Shown: positions 26,595 to 35,702 of the stretch, one piece after another
Numbering within the stretch: the stretch's first letter is position 1
Layout of the letters: each line of letters opens with the position of its first letter
NCBI GenBank assembly: GCA_948467395.1
Contig: CAOKDX010000018.1
Location: 1 to 58,345 of the forward strand
Length of the DNA: 58,345 bases
Reading direction: 5' to 3'
Source of the DNA: an uncultured Clostridia bacterium
GTDB taxonomy: Bacteria > Bacillota > Clostridia > Lachnospirales > Lachnospiraceae
Program-made: the position numbers and the translations under genes
The notes under the pieces: generated by a model
The model's database searches: none
Told to the model about the DNA's origin: nothing
Seen by the model: the letters and a program-made list of their open reading frames with translations, nothing else

Positions 26595-27038
26595 TTTTTT
26601 CCCTGTAGAACCGAAACCCCCGGTCCCCCGGTCTGTGCTTCCCAGCTCCTCCACTTCCTGGTATTCCCCAAAAATATATGGCGTTATGACAATCTGGGCA
26701 ATGCGTTCCCCATTGTCAATCACAATAGCCTCCGCAGAATGATTGTAAAGCGCCACCATAATCTCGCCCCGGTAGTCGGAATCAATGACACCAACCTTAT
26801 TGGCAGGCGCCAGTCCTTTCTTACAGGCAAGACCGCTTCTGGCATAAACCAGTCCCACCAGACCTTCCGGAATCTCCATGGCCAGGCCGGTACGAACGAA
26901 CTCCGTCGTTCCCGCCCCGATCCTCAGCGGCTCCTCCAGGCAGGCGTAGAGATCCGCCCCCGCCGCATAATCCGTTCCATACCGCGGAGTCCTTGCCTTA
27001 TCATCCAGTTTCTTAAAATGTATCCTCGCTCTGTCCAT
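26592..27038 (-). CDS. dut: Deoxyuridine 5'-triphosphate nucleotidohydrolase
   Basis: Hydrolyses dUTP to dUMP, keeping uracil out of DNA and giving the precursor of dTMP. The 148-residue protein shows the trimeric dUTPase motifs: AGADLYA, YARSGLACKKGL, GVIDSDYRGEI, GERIAQIV and the C-terminal GTGGFGSTG arm. The ATG at 27038 has GAGG five bases upstream. It directly follows nrdD and nrdG, forming a nucleotide-supply operon. Confidence 0.96.
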   Translation of the reverse strand: MDRARIHFKKLDDKARTPRYGTDYAAGADLYACLEEPLRIGAGTTEFVRTGLAMEIPEGLVGLVYARSGLACKKGLAPANKVGVIDSDYRGEIMVALYNHSAEAIVIDNGERIAQIVITPYIFGEYQEVEELGSTDRGTGGFGSTGKK

Positions 27039-27050
27039 ATCCACCTCATT

Positions 27051-27581
27051 CTATATCATTTCACCCTCCCAGTGAATGACCCTGCCAGTTTCCAGCGATT
27101 TCTTTACATCAATGATCCTCTGATTGTCCGAGCCACGGAAATTTACTTTTAGATTCTTCTGCTCCCGGACGAATTCCCCGTCCACCAGAATATCAATATA
27201 GGACAGAAGTTCTCTTGTAATTTCAGATTCCCTGCACATCCGTCCCACAATATCCCGGTCAAAAAGATATCCGGAATAACACCATACGTCCTTCTGCGGA
27301 TATTCTTTGCGGACTCTCCGAAGCAGGGGAAGAAGACCCTGCTGGTTTACCGGCTCCATCGGCTCTCCCCCCAGCAGTGACAGACCCGCCACATAATCCG
27401 GCCGCAGCCATTCAAGGATCTGCTCTGTCTGAGCTTCGGTAAACGGACTGCCGTACTGGAAGTCCCAGGCCTCTTTATTAAAACAATCCCGGCAGTGATG
27501 AGTGCAGCCGCTGACAAACAGCGACACGCGGACTCCGGTGCCATTGGCTACATCATACTGCTTGATATCTGCATAATTCAT
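27051..27581 (-). CDS. nrdG: Anaerobic ribonucleotide reductase activating enzyme
   Basis: Radical SAM enzyme that installs the glycyl radical on NrdD. The 176-residue protein carries CTHHCRDC (Cys26, Cys30, Cys33) for the [4Fe-4S] cluster and the GGEP motif for SAM. The ATG at 27581 has GAGG close upstream and lies 20 bases after the nrdD stop; a longer in-frame reading would run into nrdD and is not supported. Confidence 0.96.
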   Translation of the reverse strand: MNYADIKQYDVANGTGVRVSLFVSGCTHHCRDCFNKEAWDFQYGSPFTEAQTEQILEWLRPDYVAGLSLLGGEPMEPVNQQGLLPLLRRVRKEYPQKDVWCYSGYLFDRDIVGRMCRESEITRELLSYIDILVDGEFVREQKNLKVNFRGSDNQRIIDVKKSLETGRVIHWEGEMI

Positions 27582-27601
27582 TTTTTCCTCCCCGAAGGCA
27601 G

Positions 27602-29728
27602 TTACAGATGAAGAACACGGGAATTGATCTCCTTCGTCTTTCCCACATTCCAAAAATTTTCTCCCAAATAACCACAGGTCCTTCTGGTGACGTTCATTCT
27701 GTCATGATCCGTATTCCCGCAGTTTGGACACTCCCATTCCAGATTATCATTGACGATGATCTCCCCGTCAAAGCCGCATTCATGACAATAATCTGATTTT
27801 GTATTAAATTCGGCATACTGAATATGGTCATAAATATATTTTACCACTTCCTCCAGCGCCGGAAGATTGTGCTGCATATTCGGAATCTCGACATAGGAGA
27901 TGGCACCTCCCGAGGAGATCACCTGGAACTGCGCCTCGAAATCAAATTTGCTGAAGGCATCAATTTTCTCCCGTACATCCACATGATAAGAATTGGTATA
28001 ATACCCCTTATCGGTAATATCCTCGATGGAACCGAAACGCTTCTTATCGATCTCGGCAAACCGGTAACAGAGGCTCTCGGCAGGCGTGCCGTAGAGACTG
28101 AAGCTGATGCCCGTTTCCTCCCGCCACGTATCTGTGGCGCGGCGCAGGCGTTTCATCAGTGCCGCGGCAAACCGGCTGCCCTCCTCTCCGGTATGGCTTT
28201 CCCCGGTCATCAGCTTTGTCACCTCATACAGGCCGATATAACCAAGAGAGATTGTGGAATATCCGTTGTGCAGCAGCTTGTCAATCTTTTCCCCCTTATC
28301 CAGTCTCGCAATGGCCCCATACTGCCAGTGGATCGGACTGACGTCGCTGGTAACTCCCTCCAGCGCGCGGTGACGGCACATCAGCGCCTCAAAGCACAGG
28401 GAGAGCCGCTCCTCCAGTATCTGCCAGAAATACTCCATGTCCCCCTTGGCCAGTATGCCGATCTGGGGAAGATTCAGGCTGACAACTCCCTGATTAAAAC
28501 GTCCCTCGAATTTATACCTGCCGTTCTCATCCTTCCATGGAGTGAGAAAGCTTCGGCATCCCATGCAGCTGTATACATTTCCTTCGTAGTTCTCCCTCAT
28601 CTTCTTGGCGGAAATATAATCCGGGTACATCCGCTTCGCCGAGCACTGTACGGCCAGTTTTGTAATGTAATCGTATTTTCCGCCCTTGAGTGCATTGTGT
28701 TCATCCAGAACATAGATCAGCTTCGGAAATGCCGGCGTCACATAGACGCCCTTTTCATTCTTAATTCCCTCCAGACGCTGCCGCAGCACCTCTTCGATGA
28801 TCATAGCATTTTCTTTGATGTATTCGTCCTCTGCGTCCAGATTGAGAAATAATGTGACGAAAGGAGACTGGCCGTTGGTGGTCATCAGGGTATTGATCTG
28901 GTACTGGATCGTCTGGACACCAGAACGGAGCTCATCCAGCACCCGGTCCTGCACAAACTGCTCGATAATCTCAGCGTCCAGCCTGTCCCCGTACTTCTGC
29001 ATATAGTGCTCCCGATACTTGTCCGCACTGATGCGCAGATATTTCCCAAGGTGCCTGGTGTCCACAGACTGTCCGCCGTACTGGCTGCTGGCCACAGCGG
29101 ATATAATCTGGGTCACTACCGTACACGCCACCTGAAAGCTCTTGGGGCTCTCGATGAGCTTGCCGTTCATCACAGTGCCGTTCTCCAGCATGTCGCCGAT
29201 ATTGATCAGACAGCAGTTAAAGATGGGCTGGATAAAATAATCCATATCATGGAAATGGAGCACGCCCTCCTCGTGTGCCTTTGTGATCTTCTCTGGCAGC
29301 AGAACGCGCTTGGTCAGATCCTTTGAAACCTCACCGGCGATAAGATCGCGCTGGGTACTGGCGACGTAGGCATTCTTATTGGAATTCTCCTCCATCACGT
29401 CCTTATTGCTGTTCTGAATCAGGCTCATTATGGAATCATCCGTTGTGTTGGCTTTCCGGACAAGCTCTCTTGTATAGCGGTAGATAATGTATTTCTTCGA
29501 TAATATAAACTTCCCGGCCGCCATAAGCTTCTGTTCGATCAGATCCTGTATATCCTCCACCTGCATCGTATCCCGGTTCGAATTTTCAATACTCGCCACA
29601 ATGCCATCTATCAGATCATCCGAAGCCTTCTCAAAGGAATCCACCTCCGCATTCGCCTTCCGGATCGCAATCAATATCTTATTCCTGTTATATTCTACCG
29701 TTCGTCCGTCTCTCTTAATAACCCTCAC
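27602..29728 (-). CDS. nrdD: Anaerobic ribonucleoside-triphosphate reductase
   Basis: Class III reductase that makes dNTPs without oxygen. Layout: N-terminal ATP-cone (VIKRDGRTVEYNRNK), the large ten-stranded barrel, a zinc site near the C-terminus (CHECG and CPNCG) and the glycyl radical loop RTCGYLGENFW. The GTG at 29728 (708 residues) has AGGAG ten bases upstream and starts where the ATP-cone usually starts; an ATG at 29752 adds eight residues and cannot be excluded. A consensus promoter with an NrdR-like box lies just upstream. Confidence 0.95.
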   Translation of the reverse strand: MRVIKRDGRTVEYNRNKILIAIRKANAEVDSFEKASDDLIDGIVASIENSNRDTMQVEDIQDLIEQKLMAAGKFILSKKYIIYRYTRELVRKANTTDDSIMSLIQNSNKDVMEENSNKNAYVASTQRDLIAGEVSKDLTKRVLLPEKITKAHEEGVLHFHDMDYFIQPIFNCCLINIGDMLENGTVMNGKLIESPKSFQVACTVVTQIISAVASSQYGGQSVDTRHLGKYLRISADKYREHYMQKYGDRLDAEIIEQFVQDRVLDELRSGVQTIQYQINTLMTTNGQSPFVTLFLNLDAEDEYIKENAMIIEEVLRQRLEGIKNEKGVYVTPAFPKLIYVLDEHNALKGGKYDYITKLAVQCSAKRMYPDYISAKKMRENYEGNVYSCMGCRSFLTPWKDENGRYKFEGRFNQGVVSLNLPQIGILAKGDMEYFWQILEERLSLCFEALMCRHRALEGVTSDVSPIHWQYGAIARLDKGEKIDKLLHNGYSTISLGYIGLYEVTKLMTGESHTGEEGSRFAAALMKRLRRATDTWREETGISFSLYGTPAESLCYRFAEIDKKRFGSIEDITDKGYYTNSYHVDVREKIDAFSKFDFEAQFQVISSGGAISYVEIPNMQHNLPALEEVVKYIYDHIQYAEFNTKSDYCHECGFDGEIIVNDNLEWECPNCGNTDHDRMNVTRRTCGYLGENFWNVGKTKEINSRVLHL

Positions 29729-29792
29729 TTCTCCAATTCTCCTTTCTTCCATCCGCCCTCTCTGGCAGGCCGCTTTCTACACTCTGCGGTTT

Positions 29793-29821
29793 ATTATAGC
29801 ACTGCCGGTACTTCTTGTCCA
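29793..29821 (-). promoter_or_regulatory. Promoter of nrdDG-dut
   Basis: TGGACA (29816-29821) and perfect TATAAT (29793-29798) with a 17-base spacer on the minus strand, about 65 bases before the chosen nrdD start. Confidence 0.75.
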
Positions 29822-29832
29822 CTACATATTGT
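29819..29832. promoter_or_regulatory. NrdR-like box overlapping the nrdD -35 element
   Basis: The 14 bases CCACTACATATTGT match the NrdR box consensus (ACACWATATMTTGT type) at about 12 positions and overlap the -35 box. A second, weaker match (GCACTATATCTATA) lies at 29861-29874, 42 bases away. NrdR usually binds two boxes three turns apart, so the wider spacing is odd. Repression of nrdDG by NrdR is inferred. Confidence 0.55.
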
Positions 29833-29869
29833 AATTTTTCCAAAAAAAGAAGCACATCTGGCACTATAT

Positions 29870-30931
29870 CTATAACTGTTGGAGAAAGGAGCGGAAGGCT
29901 GCCGGAATGGCATAGATCCCCTTAAGCTCCGTCCGGTCCGCCCATACGGGAACACCGGCAAGCTCCTGCGGTATATTGGATCCCCGGAGAACGGCCCGAT
30001 ACCCCCTCATATGCCATTCCACATGAGAAAAGATATGTTTGCCGCTCTCCATTGGCTCCACCTTCACCGCCTCTGTCCCCGACTCCCTCAGAAATTTTTG
30101 AAGCTGCGGCAGGGTCAGATGTCCCTCCAGGGCCGGGAATTCCCACATACCGGCAAGAAGCCCTGTGTCCGGACGTCTGCGGATCAGTATCCTTCCTTCC
30201 CATTCCAGTACAAGAATCGTCCTTTTCTCAATTCTCCGCGCCTTCTTTCCCGGTTTTACCGGAAGCTCCATCTGACGTCCCGCGGCCCTGGCCTCACAAT
30301 TCCCCGCCGCCGGGCACTGGCTGCACAGAGGCATCCCATTGGGAATACACACCACCTCCCCCAGCTCCATCAGCGCCTGATTGAACTCTCCCGGCCGCTC
30401 CCTCGGGATCACCTCCATAATGGAACGCTCCATCTCCCTCCTGACTGCTGCCCTGGAAATATCATCCCCGCAGCCAAGCCAGCGCATCGTTACCCGCAGT
30501 ACATTGCCATCCACAGCCGGCGCCGGAATCCCGTAGGCGATGGAGGCGACGGCTCCCGCCGTATAGCTTCCGATGCCTGGGAGCTCCATCAGAAGTCCGT
30601 AATCCGCAGGAAGCCTTCCGTCATGGCGCTCCACAATAAGCTTTGCCGCCTTCTGGAGATTTCTGGCCCGGTTATAGTATCCCAGTCCCTCCCACAGCTT
30701 CAGAAGCTCATCCTCTGATACCCGCGCCAAGGCCTCCACATCCGGAAGTTCCCGGACAAACCTCTCATAATATGCCTTCGCCGCCTCAATCCTCGTCTGC
30801 TGCAGCATAATCTCTGAAAGCCACACATGATATGGCGTGGGATCGTCCCGCCAGGGCATGCTGCGCTTATTTTTCCCATACCATAAACAAAGGGGCTTAA
30901 CCAAAGCCCCAAGATCATATTTTCTGTTCAT
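29870..30931 (-). CDS. mutY: A/G-specific adenine glycosylase
   Basis: Removes adenine mispaired with 8-oxoguanine. The 353-residue protein has the HhH-GPD fold with catalytic Glu40 (SEIMLQQT), the hairpin LPGIGSYTAGAV and Asp141 (VDGNVLRV), the iron-sulphur loop (Cys195, Cys203, Cys206, Cys212) and a C-terminal NUDIX-like recognition domain. The first two cluster cysteines are seven residues apart rather than the usual six. It starts six bases after the sigma-like gene ends and is probably transcribed with it. Confidence 0.94.
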   Translation of the reverse strand: MNRKYDLGALVKPLCLWYGKNKRSMPWRDDPTPYHVWLSEIMLQQTRIEAAKAYYERFVRELPDVEALARVSEDELLKLWEGLGYYNRARNLQKAAKLIVERHDGRLPADYGLLMELPGIGSYTAGAVASIAYGIPAPAVDGNVLRVTMRWLGCGDDISRAAVRREMERSIMEVIPRERPGEFNQALMELGEVVCIPNGMPLCSQCPAAGNCEARAAGRQMELPVKPGKKARRIEKRTILVLEWEGRILIRRRPDTGLLAGMWEFPALEGHLTLPQLQKFLRESGTEAVKVEPMESGKHIFSHVEWHMRGYRAVLRGSNIPQELAGVPVWADRTELKGIYAIPAAFRSFLQQL

Positions 30932-30936
30932 CTCTC

Positions 30937-31698
30937 TTATTCACCCTTACCCAGTTCAATATTGTTCTGCGACAGATCCACATACATCCGGATCTCTTCA
31001 CAGTCCATATGCGTGAACTCCGACAGCTCTTCGATGGTTGCGATCCTGCCGTACTCCTCCGCCAGAATATGTGTCGCCTCCAGCAGCAGGTTGACCCTGG
31101 CCAGCACCGTACTGACCTGATCGGTAATGGACAGCTCCTGGTCTACCAGCTCGATCATCCGGCTGCGCACCGCATGATCAATGGCCTTTTTAAAATCCAC
31201 AACCTCGGTATTTCCCAGAAGCATATTGACGCAGGTGATCAGCTCCAGATTTCCCTCCTGGATCAGATCCTCCAGGGATACACCCCTTCCCCGGAATCTG
31301 CCGGCCAGCGATACTACACGGGAGAGATACGCCTCCACAACCTTCGGAACAGCCGTCTCATCCCCCCGGCGAAGCCGGACAGACAGTTCTTCCATCTCCT
31401 CCGGCGAAGGAACCGACAGAGCCCTCAGTTCTTTTTTGTAGATCTGCAGATACCGGGAATCCTCCGGCGCCGCTTTTCCCTCTTCCTCCGGCTCCCCTGC
31501 CGTCTGACCTTTGTCCTTATAACCCGGCACATGGATACGCTGTTCTGCCAGATAGGCATAGACAAGCTCCCTATGCTCTTTTCGGATTCCCAGATCACGG
31601 CAGCGGCTGGCGATCTCTTCCTTGGTCAACACACCGTCCCTGGCCCTTCCCAGTTCTGCCAGTTCCTGCATCTGGCGCATAAATTCTCTCTGATCCAC
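30937..31698 (-). CDS. Sigma-70-like protein lacking region 4
   Basis: A 253-residue protein that resembles a primary sigma factor cut short. Residues 1-60 look like region 1.1 (GVLTKEEIASRC), 82-113 like region 1.2 (YLQIYKKELRALSVPSPEE), and 115-160 like regions 2.1-2.2 (VEAYLSRVVSLAGRFRGRG, LEDLIQEGN). The 2.3-2.4 segment, which melts and reads the -10 box, is degenerate, and 192-245 resembles region 3. Nothing follows, so the -35-reading region 4 is absent. The GTG start has GGAGGG upstream. It may bind core RNA polymerase as a modulator; this is inference. Confidence 0.75.
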   Translation of the reverse strand: MDQREFMRQMQELAELGRARDGVLTKEEIASRCRDLGIRKEHRELVYAYLAEQRIHVPGYKDKGQTAGEPEEEGKAAPEDSRYLQIYKKELRALSVPSPEEMEELSVRLRRGDETAVPKVVEAYLSRVVSLAGRFRGRGVSLEDLIQEGNLELITCVNMLLGNTEVVDFKKAIDHAVRSRMIELVDQELSITDQVSTVLARVNLLLEATHILAEEYGRIATIEELSEFTHMDCEEIRMYVDLSQNNIELGKGE

Positions 31699-31713
31699 AG
31701 TCTCCCTCCATTG

Positions 31714-32892
31714 CTACCAGCCCTTTACAGCACTCTGATATATTTTGATCACATCGTCCCGCTTCAGCTTCACATAATTCCCCTCGGTCTCTCTCCCGGC
31801 CAGAAGCTTATCCGTCATCCTGCCGATATCCTCCTCCCTGGCTCCGATCTCCTCAAAGGAGGAGGGCATGCCCAGCTGCCGCAGAAAGGCTTCGAATCTC
31901 TCGATTCCCCGGAGCGCCGTCTCTTCCGGATCCCCCTCAGCCGGCGGGATGTCCCATACCCGCTCAGCAAAGAGCACCAGCTTATGCGGATTGGTTTTCA
32001 GTACATACCGCATCCAAAGCGGGGTGATCACGGCAAGGCCGGCTCCATGAGTCACATCATAGAGGGCGGAGAGCTCATGTTCGATATGATGGCTTGCCCA
32101 GTCCTGAATGCGCCCCACACCACATATATTGTTATGGGCCAGCATTCCCGCCCACATAAGATTCGCCCTGGCCTCATAATTGTCCGGCTCCGCCATCACT
32201 CTTGGCGCCTCATGGATCACGGTCTTCAGTACAGCCTCGCAGAGACGGTCCGTAATCTCTACCTCTTCCGTATTGGAAAAATACCGCTCACAGACATGGA
32301 TCATAATGTCCGTGGCACCGGCCGCCGTCTGATAGGGCGGAAGGGTACAGGTCAGCTCTGGATTCAGTATAGAAAACCTCGGTCGGAGCAGATCGCTTCT
32401 AGCCCCCTTCTTCACCTGTGCTGCCTCATCTGTGATCACCGTATTGGGGGATCCCTCGCTGCCGGCTGCCGCTATGGTGAGTATCGTGCCTATGGGAAGG
32501 GCGCGCTCTATGGTCTTCTTTCCCTGGTAGAAATCCATAAAATCCCCGCTGTATAATGTTCCCGCCGCAATGGCCTTGGCGGAATCAATGGTGCTGCCGC
32601 CGCCTGCCGCCACAATAAAATCCACCTTTTCCCTGCGGCACAATTCAATCCCCTCATAGACCAGTCCGCTCCGGGGATTCGGCTTTACGCCGCCCAGCGT
32701 CACATACGGGATCCCCGCCTGCTGCAGGCATTGTGCCACCCGGTCAAACAGGCCGCTCTTCTTTATGGATCCGCCCCCGTAATGCAGCAGGACCTTACTG
32801 CCGCCAAACCGCCGGACCAGCTCTGCCACATGAAACTCCGCTCCCCTTCCGAAATCGAAATAGGTGGGAGCATAAAAAGTAAAATTATCCAT
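31714..32892 (-). CDS. Iron-containing alcohol dehydrogenase
   Basis: A 392-residue group III alcohol dehydrogenase of the YqhD/BdhA type. It shows the nucleotide loop AGGGSTIDSAKA and the metal-binding stretch HHIEHELSALYDVTHGAG, with further ligands upstream. Such enzymes reduce aldehydes or butyraldehyde with NADPH or NADH. Exact substrate and cofactor are not readable from the sequence. It follows asnA by 13 bases and precedes the sigma-like gene by 15, so the asnS-to-mutY stretch may be one long transcript. Confidence 0.92.
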   Translation of the reverse strand: MDNFTFYAPTYFDFGRGAEFHVAELVRRFGGSKVLLHYGGGSIKKSGLFDRVAQCLQQAGIPYVTLGGVKPNPRSGLVYEGIELCRREKVDFIVAAGGGSTIDSAKAIAAGTLYSGDFMDFYQGKKTIERALPIGTILTIAAAGSEGSPNTVITDEAAQVKKGARSDLLRPRFSILNPELTCTLPPYQTAAGATDIMIHVCERYFSNTEEVEITDRLCEAVLKTVIHEAPRVMAEPDNYEARANLMWAGMLAHNNICGVGRIQDWASHHIEHELSALYDVTHGAGLAVITPLWMRYVLKTNPHKLVLFAERVWDIPPAEGDPEETALRGIERFEAFLRQLGMPSSFEEIGAREEDIGRMTDKLLAGRETEGNYVKLKRDDVIKIYQSAVKGW

Positions 32893-32905
32893 GTGTACCT
32901 CCTGT

Positions 32906-33913
32906 CTATAGCAGATTCAGTCCCTGTCTCCCCGCCTCATCCATTACCTCCTGGGGCCACAGGGAAGACTGTACCTCACCGATATGTACTTTTTTCAGGA
33001 AAAACATACAGATGCGGGACTGTCCGATGCCGCCGCCGATGGTATAGGGAAGCTTACCCTCCAGGATCTCCCTCTGGAACGGCAGCTTCTCCCTCTCTGT
33101 ACATCCTGCCTTTACAAGCTGCTCCTTCAGTGCCTTCTCGTCCACACGGATTCCCATGGAAGACAGCTCCAGTGCGATATCCAGCGGTTCATAATATACA
33201 ATGATATCCCCATTCAGCGACCAGTCGTCATAGTCCGGAGCGCGTCCGTCATGGGGCTCACCGGAAGCCAGCCTGTCGCCAATCTGCATGAGAAACATGG
33301 CGCCGTACTCCTTTGCGGCAAGATATTCCCGCTCTCTGGGCGTCTTATCCGGATAACGGTCCTCCAGCTCCTGCGTGGTGAGAAATGTGATCTCTGTCGG
33401 AAGAAATTTTTTGATATAGGAGTACTGCATCGCCATATAGTCCTCTGTCTCCTCCAGGGAGCGGTAAACCTGCTGGACAAACCTCTTCAGGGTATCCACC
33501 GTTCTCTCCTCTTTGTCAATAATGCATTCCCAGTCCCACTGATCTACAAAGACAGAATGAAGATTATCCGTATCCTCATCCCGGCGGATGGCATTCATAT
33601 CCGTATACAGCCCCTCGCCATGTCCGAAGCCATAACGCGCCAGTGCGTGGCGTTTCCACTTTGCCAGAGAATGGACGATCTCCACCTGCCTGTCATCCTG
33701 TTCCCGGATCCCAAAGCTGACCGGTCTCTCCACCCCGTTCAGATTATCATTCAGCCCAGACTCTGGCGCCACAAAGAGCGGAGCGGAGACACGGGTCAGG
33801 TTCATATTAACAGCCAGAGCTTTTTCAAAAAAATCCTTCACCTTCTTGATGGCTACCTCCGTCTCCCGGATATCCAGTGCAGATACATAGTTTTCTGGTA
33901 CTACTAAATTCAT
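32906..33913 (-). CDS. asnA: Aspartate--ammonia ligase
   Basis: Makes asparagine from aspartate and ammonia with ATP to AMP. The 335-residue length and class II synthetase-like fold fit AsnA; recognisable parts are SFGIREQDDRQVEIVHSLAK, KWKRHALARYG, and the C-terminal GGGIGQSRICMFFL. The ATG has GGAGG nearby. It lies 26 bases after asnS, so asparagine synthesis and tRNA-Asn charging are made from one transcript. Confidence 0.96.
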   Translation of the reverse strand: MNLVVPENYVSALDIRETEVAIKKVKDFFEKALAVNMNLTRVSAPLFVAPESGLNDNLNGVERPVSFGIREQDDRQVEIVHSLAKWKRHALARYGFGHGEGLYTDMNAIRRDEDTDNLHSVFVDQWDWECIIDKEERTVDTLKRFVQQVYRSLEETEDYMAMQYSYIKKFLPTEITFLTTQELEDRYPDKTPREREYLAAKEYGAMFLMQIGDRLASGEPHDGRAPDYDDWSLNGDIIVYYEPLDIALELSSMGIRVDEKALKEQLVKAGCTEREKLPFQREILEGKLPYTIGGGIGQSRICMFFLKKVHIGEVQSSLWPQEVMDEAGRQGLNLL

Positions 33914-33939
33914 AAGCTACCTCCTCATATATAAAATAT

Positions 33940-35331
33940 TTACAGTTCACAGTTATTGACTGTCCGCGGAAACGGTATGACATCACGGATGTTCTGCATT
34001 CCCGTCAGATACATAACACACCGCTCAAATCCCAATCCAAAGCCGGCATGTCTTGCCGTGCCATACTTGCGAAGATCCAGATAAAAATCATAATCATCCT
34101 TAGACAGACCGCATTCCTCCATTCTTCTCACCAGCTTATCATAGTCGTCCTCTCTCTGGCTGCCGCCGATGATCTCTCCGATGCCCGGCACAAGACAGTC
34201 CATAGCCGCCACAGTCTTTCCATCCTCGTTCATCTTCATATAGAACGCCTTGATCTCCTTCGGATAGTCGGTGACAAATACGGGACGCTTAAAAATCTCC
34301 TCTGTCAGGCATCTCTCGTGCTCGGTCTGCAGATCGGCGCCCCAGGAAACCTTGTACTCAAATTTATCGTTGTACTTTTCCAGCAGCTCAATGGCCTCTG
34401 TATATGTGACATGGGCAAAATCAGATTCCACTACATGCTGCAGCCGCCCGATCAGTCCCTTATCCACAAATTTATTAAAGAACTCCATCTCCTCCGGCGC
34501 ATTTTCCAGCACATAAGAGATTATATATTTCAACATGCCCTCCGCCAGCATCATATCATCCGTCAGATCAGCAAAGGCGATCTCCGGCTCGATCATCCAG
34601 AACTCCGCCGCATGTCTTGTAGTATTGGAGTTCTCTGCCCGGAAGGTGGGGCCAAAGGTATAGATGTTCTTAAACGCCATGGCATAGGTCTCTCCATTTA
34701 GCTGGCCGCTCACCGTGAGGCTGGTCTCCTTATTGAAGAAATCCCTGCTGTAGTCCACCGTCCCATCGGCATTCTTCGGCAGATTTTCCATATCCAGTGT
34801 TGTGACCCGGAACATCTCTCCCGCCCCCTCACAGTCGCTGCCGGTGATCAGCGGGGTATGGACATAGACAAATTCCCTCTCCTGAAAAAACTTGTGGATC
34901 GCATAGGCAATCAGGGAGCGGACACGGAACACAGCCTGAAAGGTATTGGTCCTGGGTCTCAGATGGGAGATGGTCCTGAGATATTCAAAGGAATGGCGCT
35001 TCTTCTGCAGCGGATACTCCGGTGCAGATTCTCCCTCGATCTCCACCCGGTCTGCCTGGATCTCAAAGGGCTGGGCGGCATCCGGCGTCGCCACCAGTTT
35101 TCCCGTGACAATCACGGCCGCCCCCACGTTCAGTTTGGAGATCCGGGCAAAGTTCTCCAGCCTGTCCGCGTAGACAACCTGCAGCGGTTCAAAAAAAGTT
35201 CCATCATTTACTACAAGGAAGCCAAAGGTCTTCGAATCCCTTTTGCTTCTCAGCCACCCTCCCACTGTAACTACCTCACCGATGTATTTATCTCTCTCAC
35301 GAAACAGACTCCGTATACTTGTTATCTCCAT
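33940..35331 (-). CDS. asnS: Asparagine--tRNA ligase
   Basis: Charges tRNA-Asn. The 463-residue protein has an OB-fold anticodon domain ([20 protein letters not shown]) and the class II core: [20 protein letters not shown] (motif 2) and [15 protein letters not shown] (motif 3). The ATG at 35331 has AGGAGGAG six bases upstream; longer readings run toward the tRNA gene and lack support. I searched the leader for the T-box core motif and did not find it. Confidence 0.96.
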   Translation of the reverse strand: MEITSIRSLFRERDKYIGEVVTVGGWLRSKRDSKTFGFLVVNDGTFFEPLQVVYADRLENFARISKLNVGAAVIVTGKLVATPDAAQPFEIQADRVEIEGESAPEYPLQKKRHSFEYLRTISHLRPRTNTFQAVFRVRSLIAYAIHKFFQEREFVYVHTPLITGSDCEGAGEMFRVTTLDMENLPKNADGTVDYSRDFFNKETSLTVSGQLNGETYAMAFKNIYTFGPTFRAENSNTTRHAAEFWMIEPEIAFADLTDDMMLAEGMLKYIISYVLENAPEEMEFFNKFVDKGLIGRLQHVVESDFAHVTYTEAIELLEKYNDKFEYKVSWGADLQTEHERCLTEEIFKRPVFVTDYPKEIKAFYMKMNEDGKTVAAMDCLVPGIGEIIGGSQREDDYDKLVRRMEECGLSKDDYDFYLDLRKYGTARHAGFGLGFERCVMYLTGMQNIRDVIPFPRTVNNCEL

Positions 35332-35465
35332 AATTCTCCTCCATTGGCGCAGGGCTTCTGCGCATAATAATTTTAAGATAAAAAACCGTCGACTGAAAAC
35401 CGCGATGCTCCAGGAACCAGCAATGCCGATTCTTGCTCCGCACAAGACGGTCTTTCCTATAAGAT
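35332..35465 (-). other. Leader region of asnS, possibly structured
   Basis: This 134-base stretch lies between the tRNA terminator and asnS. A 6-bp hairpin (about 35345-35361, arms GCGCAG and CTGCGC) lies close to the ribosome binding site. Two short complementary stretches at about 35386 and 35447 could pair over a distance. I see no clear promoter and no T-box or known riboswitch motif. Confidence 0.3.
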
Positions 35466-35498
35466 AAATAAGAACCCTGTGAAACAGGGTTCTTATTT
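35466..35498 (-). terminator. Terminator after tRNA-Gly
   Basis: A perfect 14-bp stem (35466-35479 against 35485-35498) with a 5-base loop. The arms end in runs of A and T, so it could stop transcription in either direction. It begins four bases after the tRNA 3' end. Confidence 0.85.
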
Positions 35499-35501
35499 AA
35501 A

Positions 35502-35574
35502 AGCGCGAGACGGGACTCGAACCCGCGGCCCCAACCTTGGCAAGGTTGTGCTCTACCAACTGAGCCACTCGCGC
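35502..35574 (-). tRNA. tRNA-Gly (GCC)
   Basis: A full cloverleaf of 73 bases: 7-bp acceptor stem (GCGCGAG with CTCGCGC), D arm closed by GCTC/GAGC, anticodon stem CAACC/GGTTG with loop TTGCCAA (anticodon GCC), and T arm with GGTTCGAGTCC. The discriminator base is U, as usual for tRNA-Gly. CCA is not encoded. It is a single tRNA gene with its own promoter and terminator. Confidence 0.97.
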
Positions 35575-35606
35575 ATACACAATATCTTATGTTTTGCACG
35601 AGTTAA

Positions 35607-35635
35607 ATCATACCACAGACCGGGTCCTTTGTCAA
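35607..35635 (-). promoter_or_regulatory. Promoter of tRNA-Gly
   Basis: Perfect TTGACA (35630-35635) and TATGAT (35607-35612) with a 17-base spacer on the minus strand, 33 bases before the mature tRNA 5' end. Confidence 0.8.
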
Positions 35636-35702
35636 CTAAAATCCCAAACTATTTTTTCACCTATTTTTTGAACCAGCTGTTTTTTATCAGCCGGCTATTC
35701 CA

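Noticed and set aside
35332-35465. T-box leader for asnS
   Set aside because: The conserved T-box core (AGGGTGGNACCGCG type) is not present on the minus strand here, nor before hisS or aspS.
35641-35702. Terminator after the hybrid kinase at 35703
   Set aside because: An imperfect 9-bp stem exists, but on the minus strand it is followed by A-rich rather than U-rich sequence.
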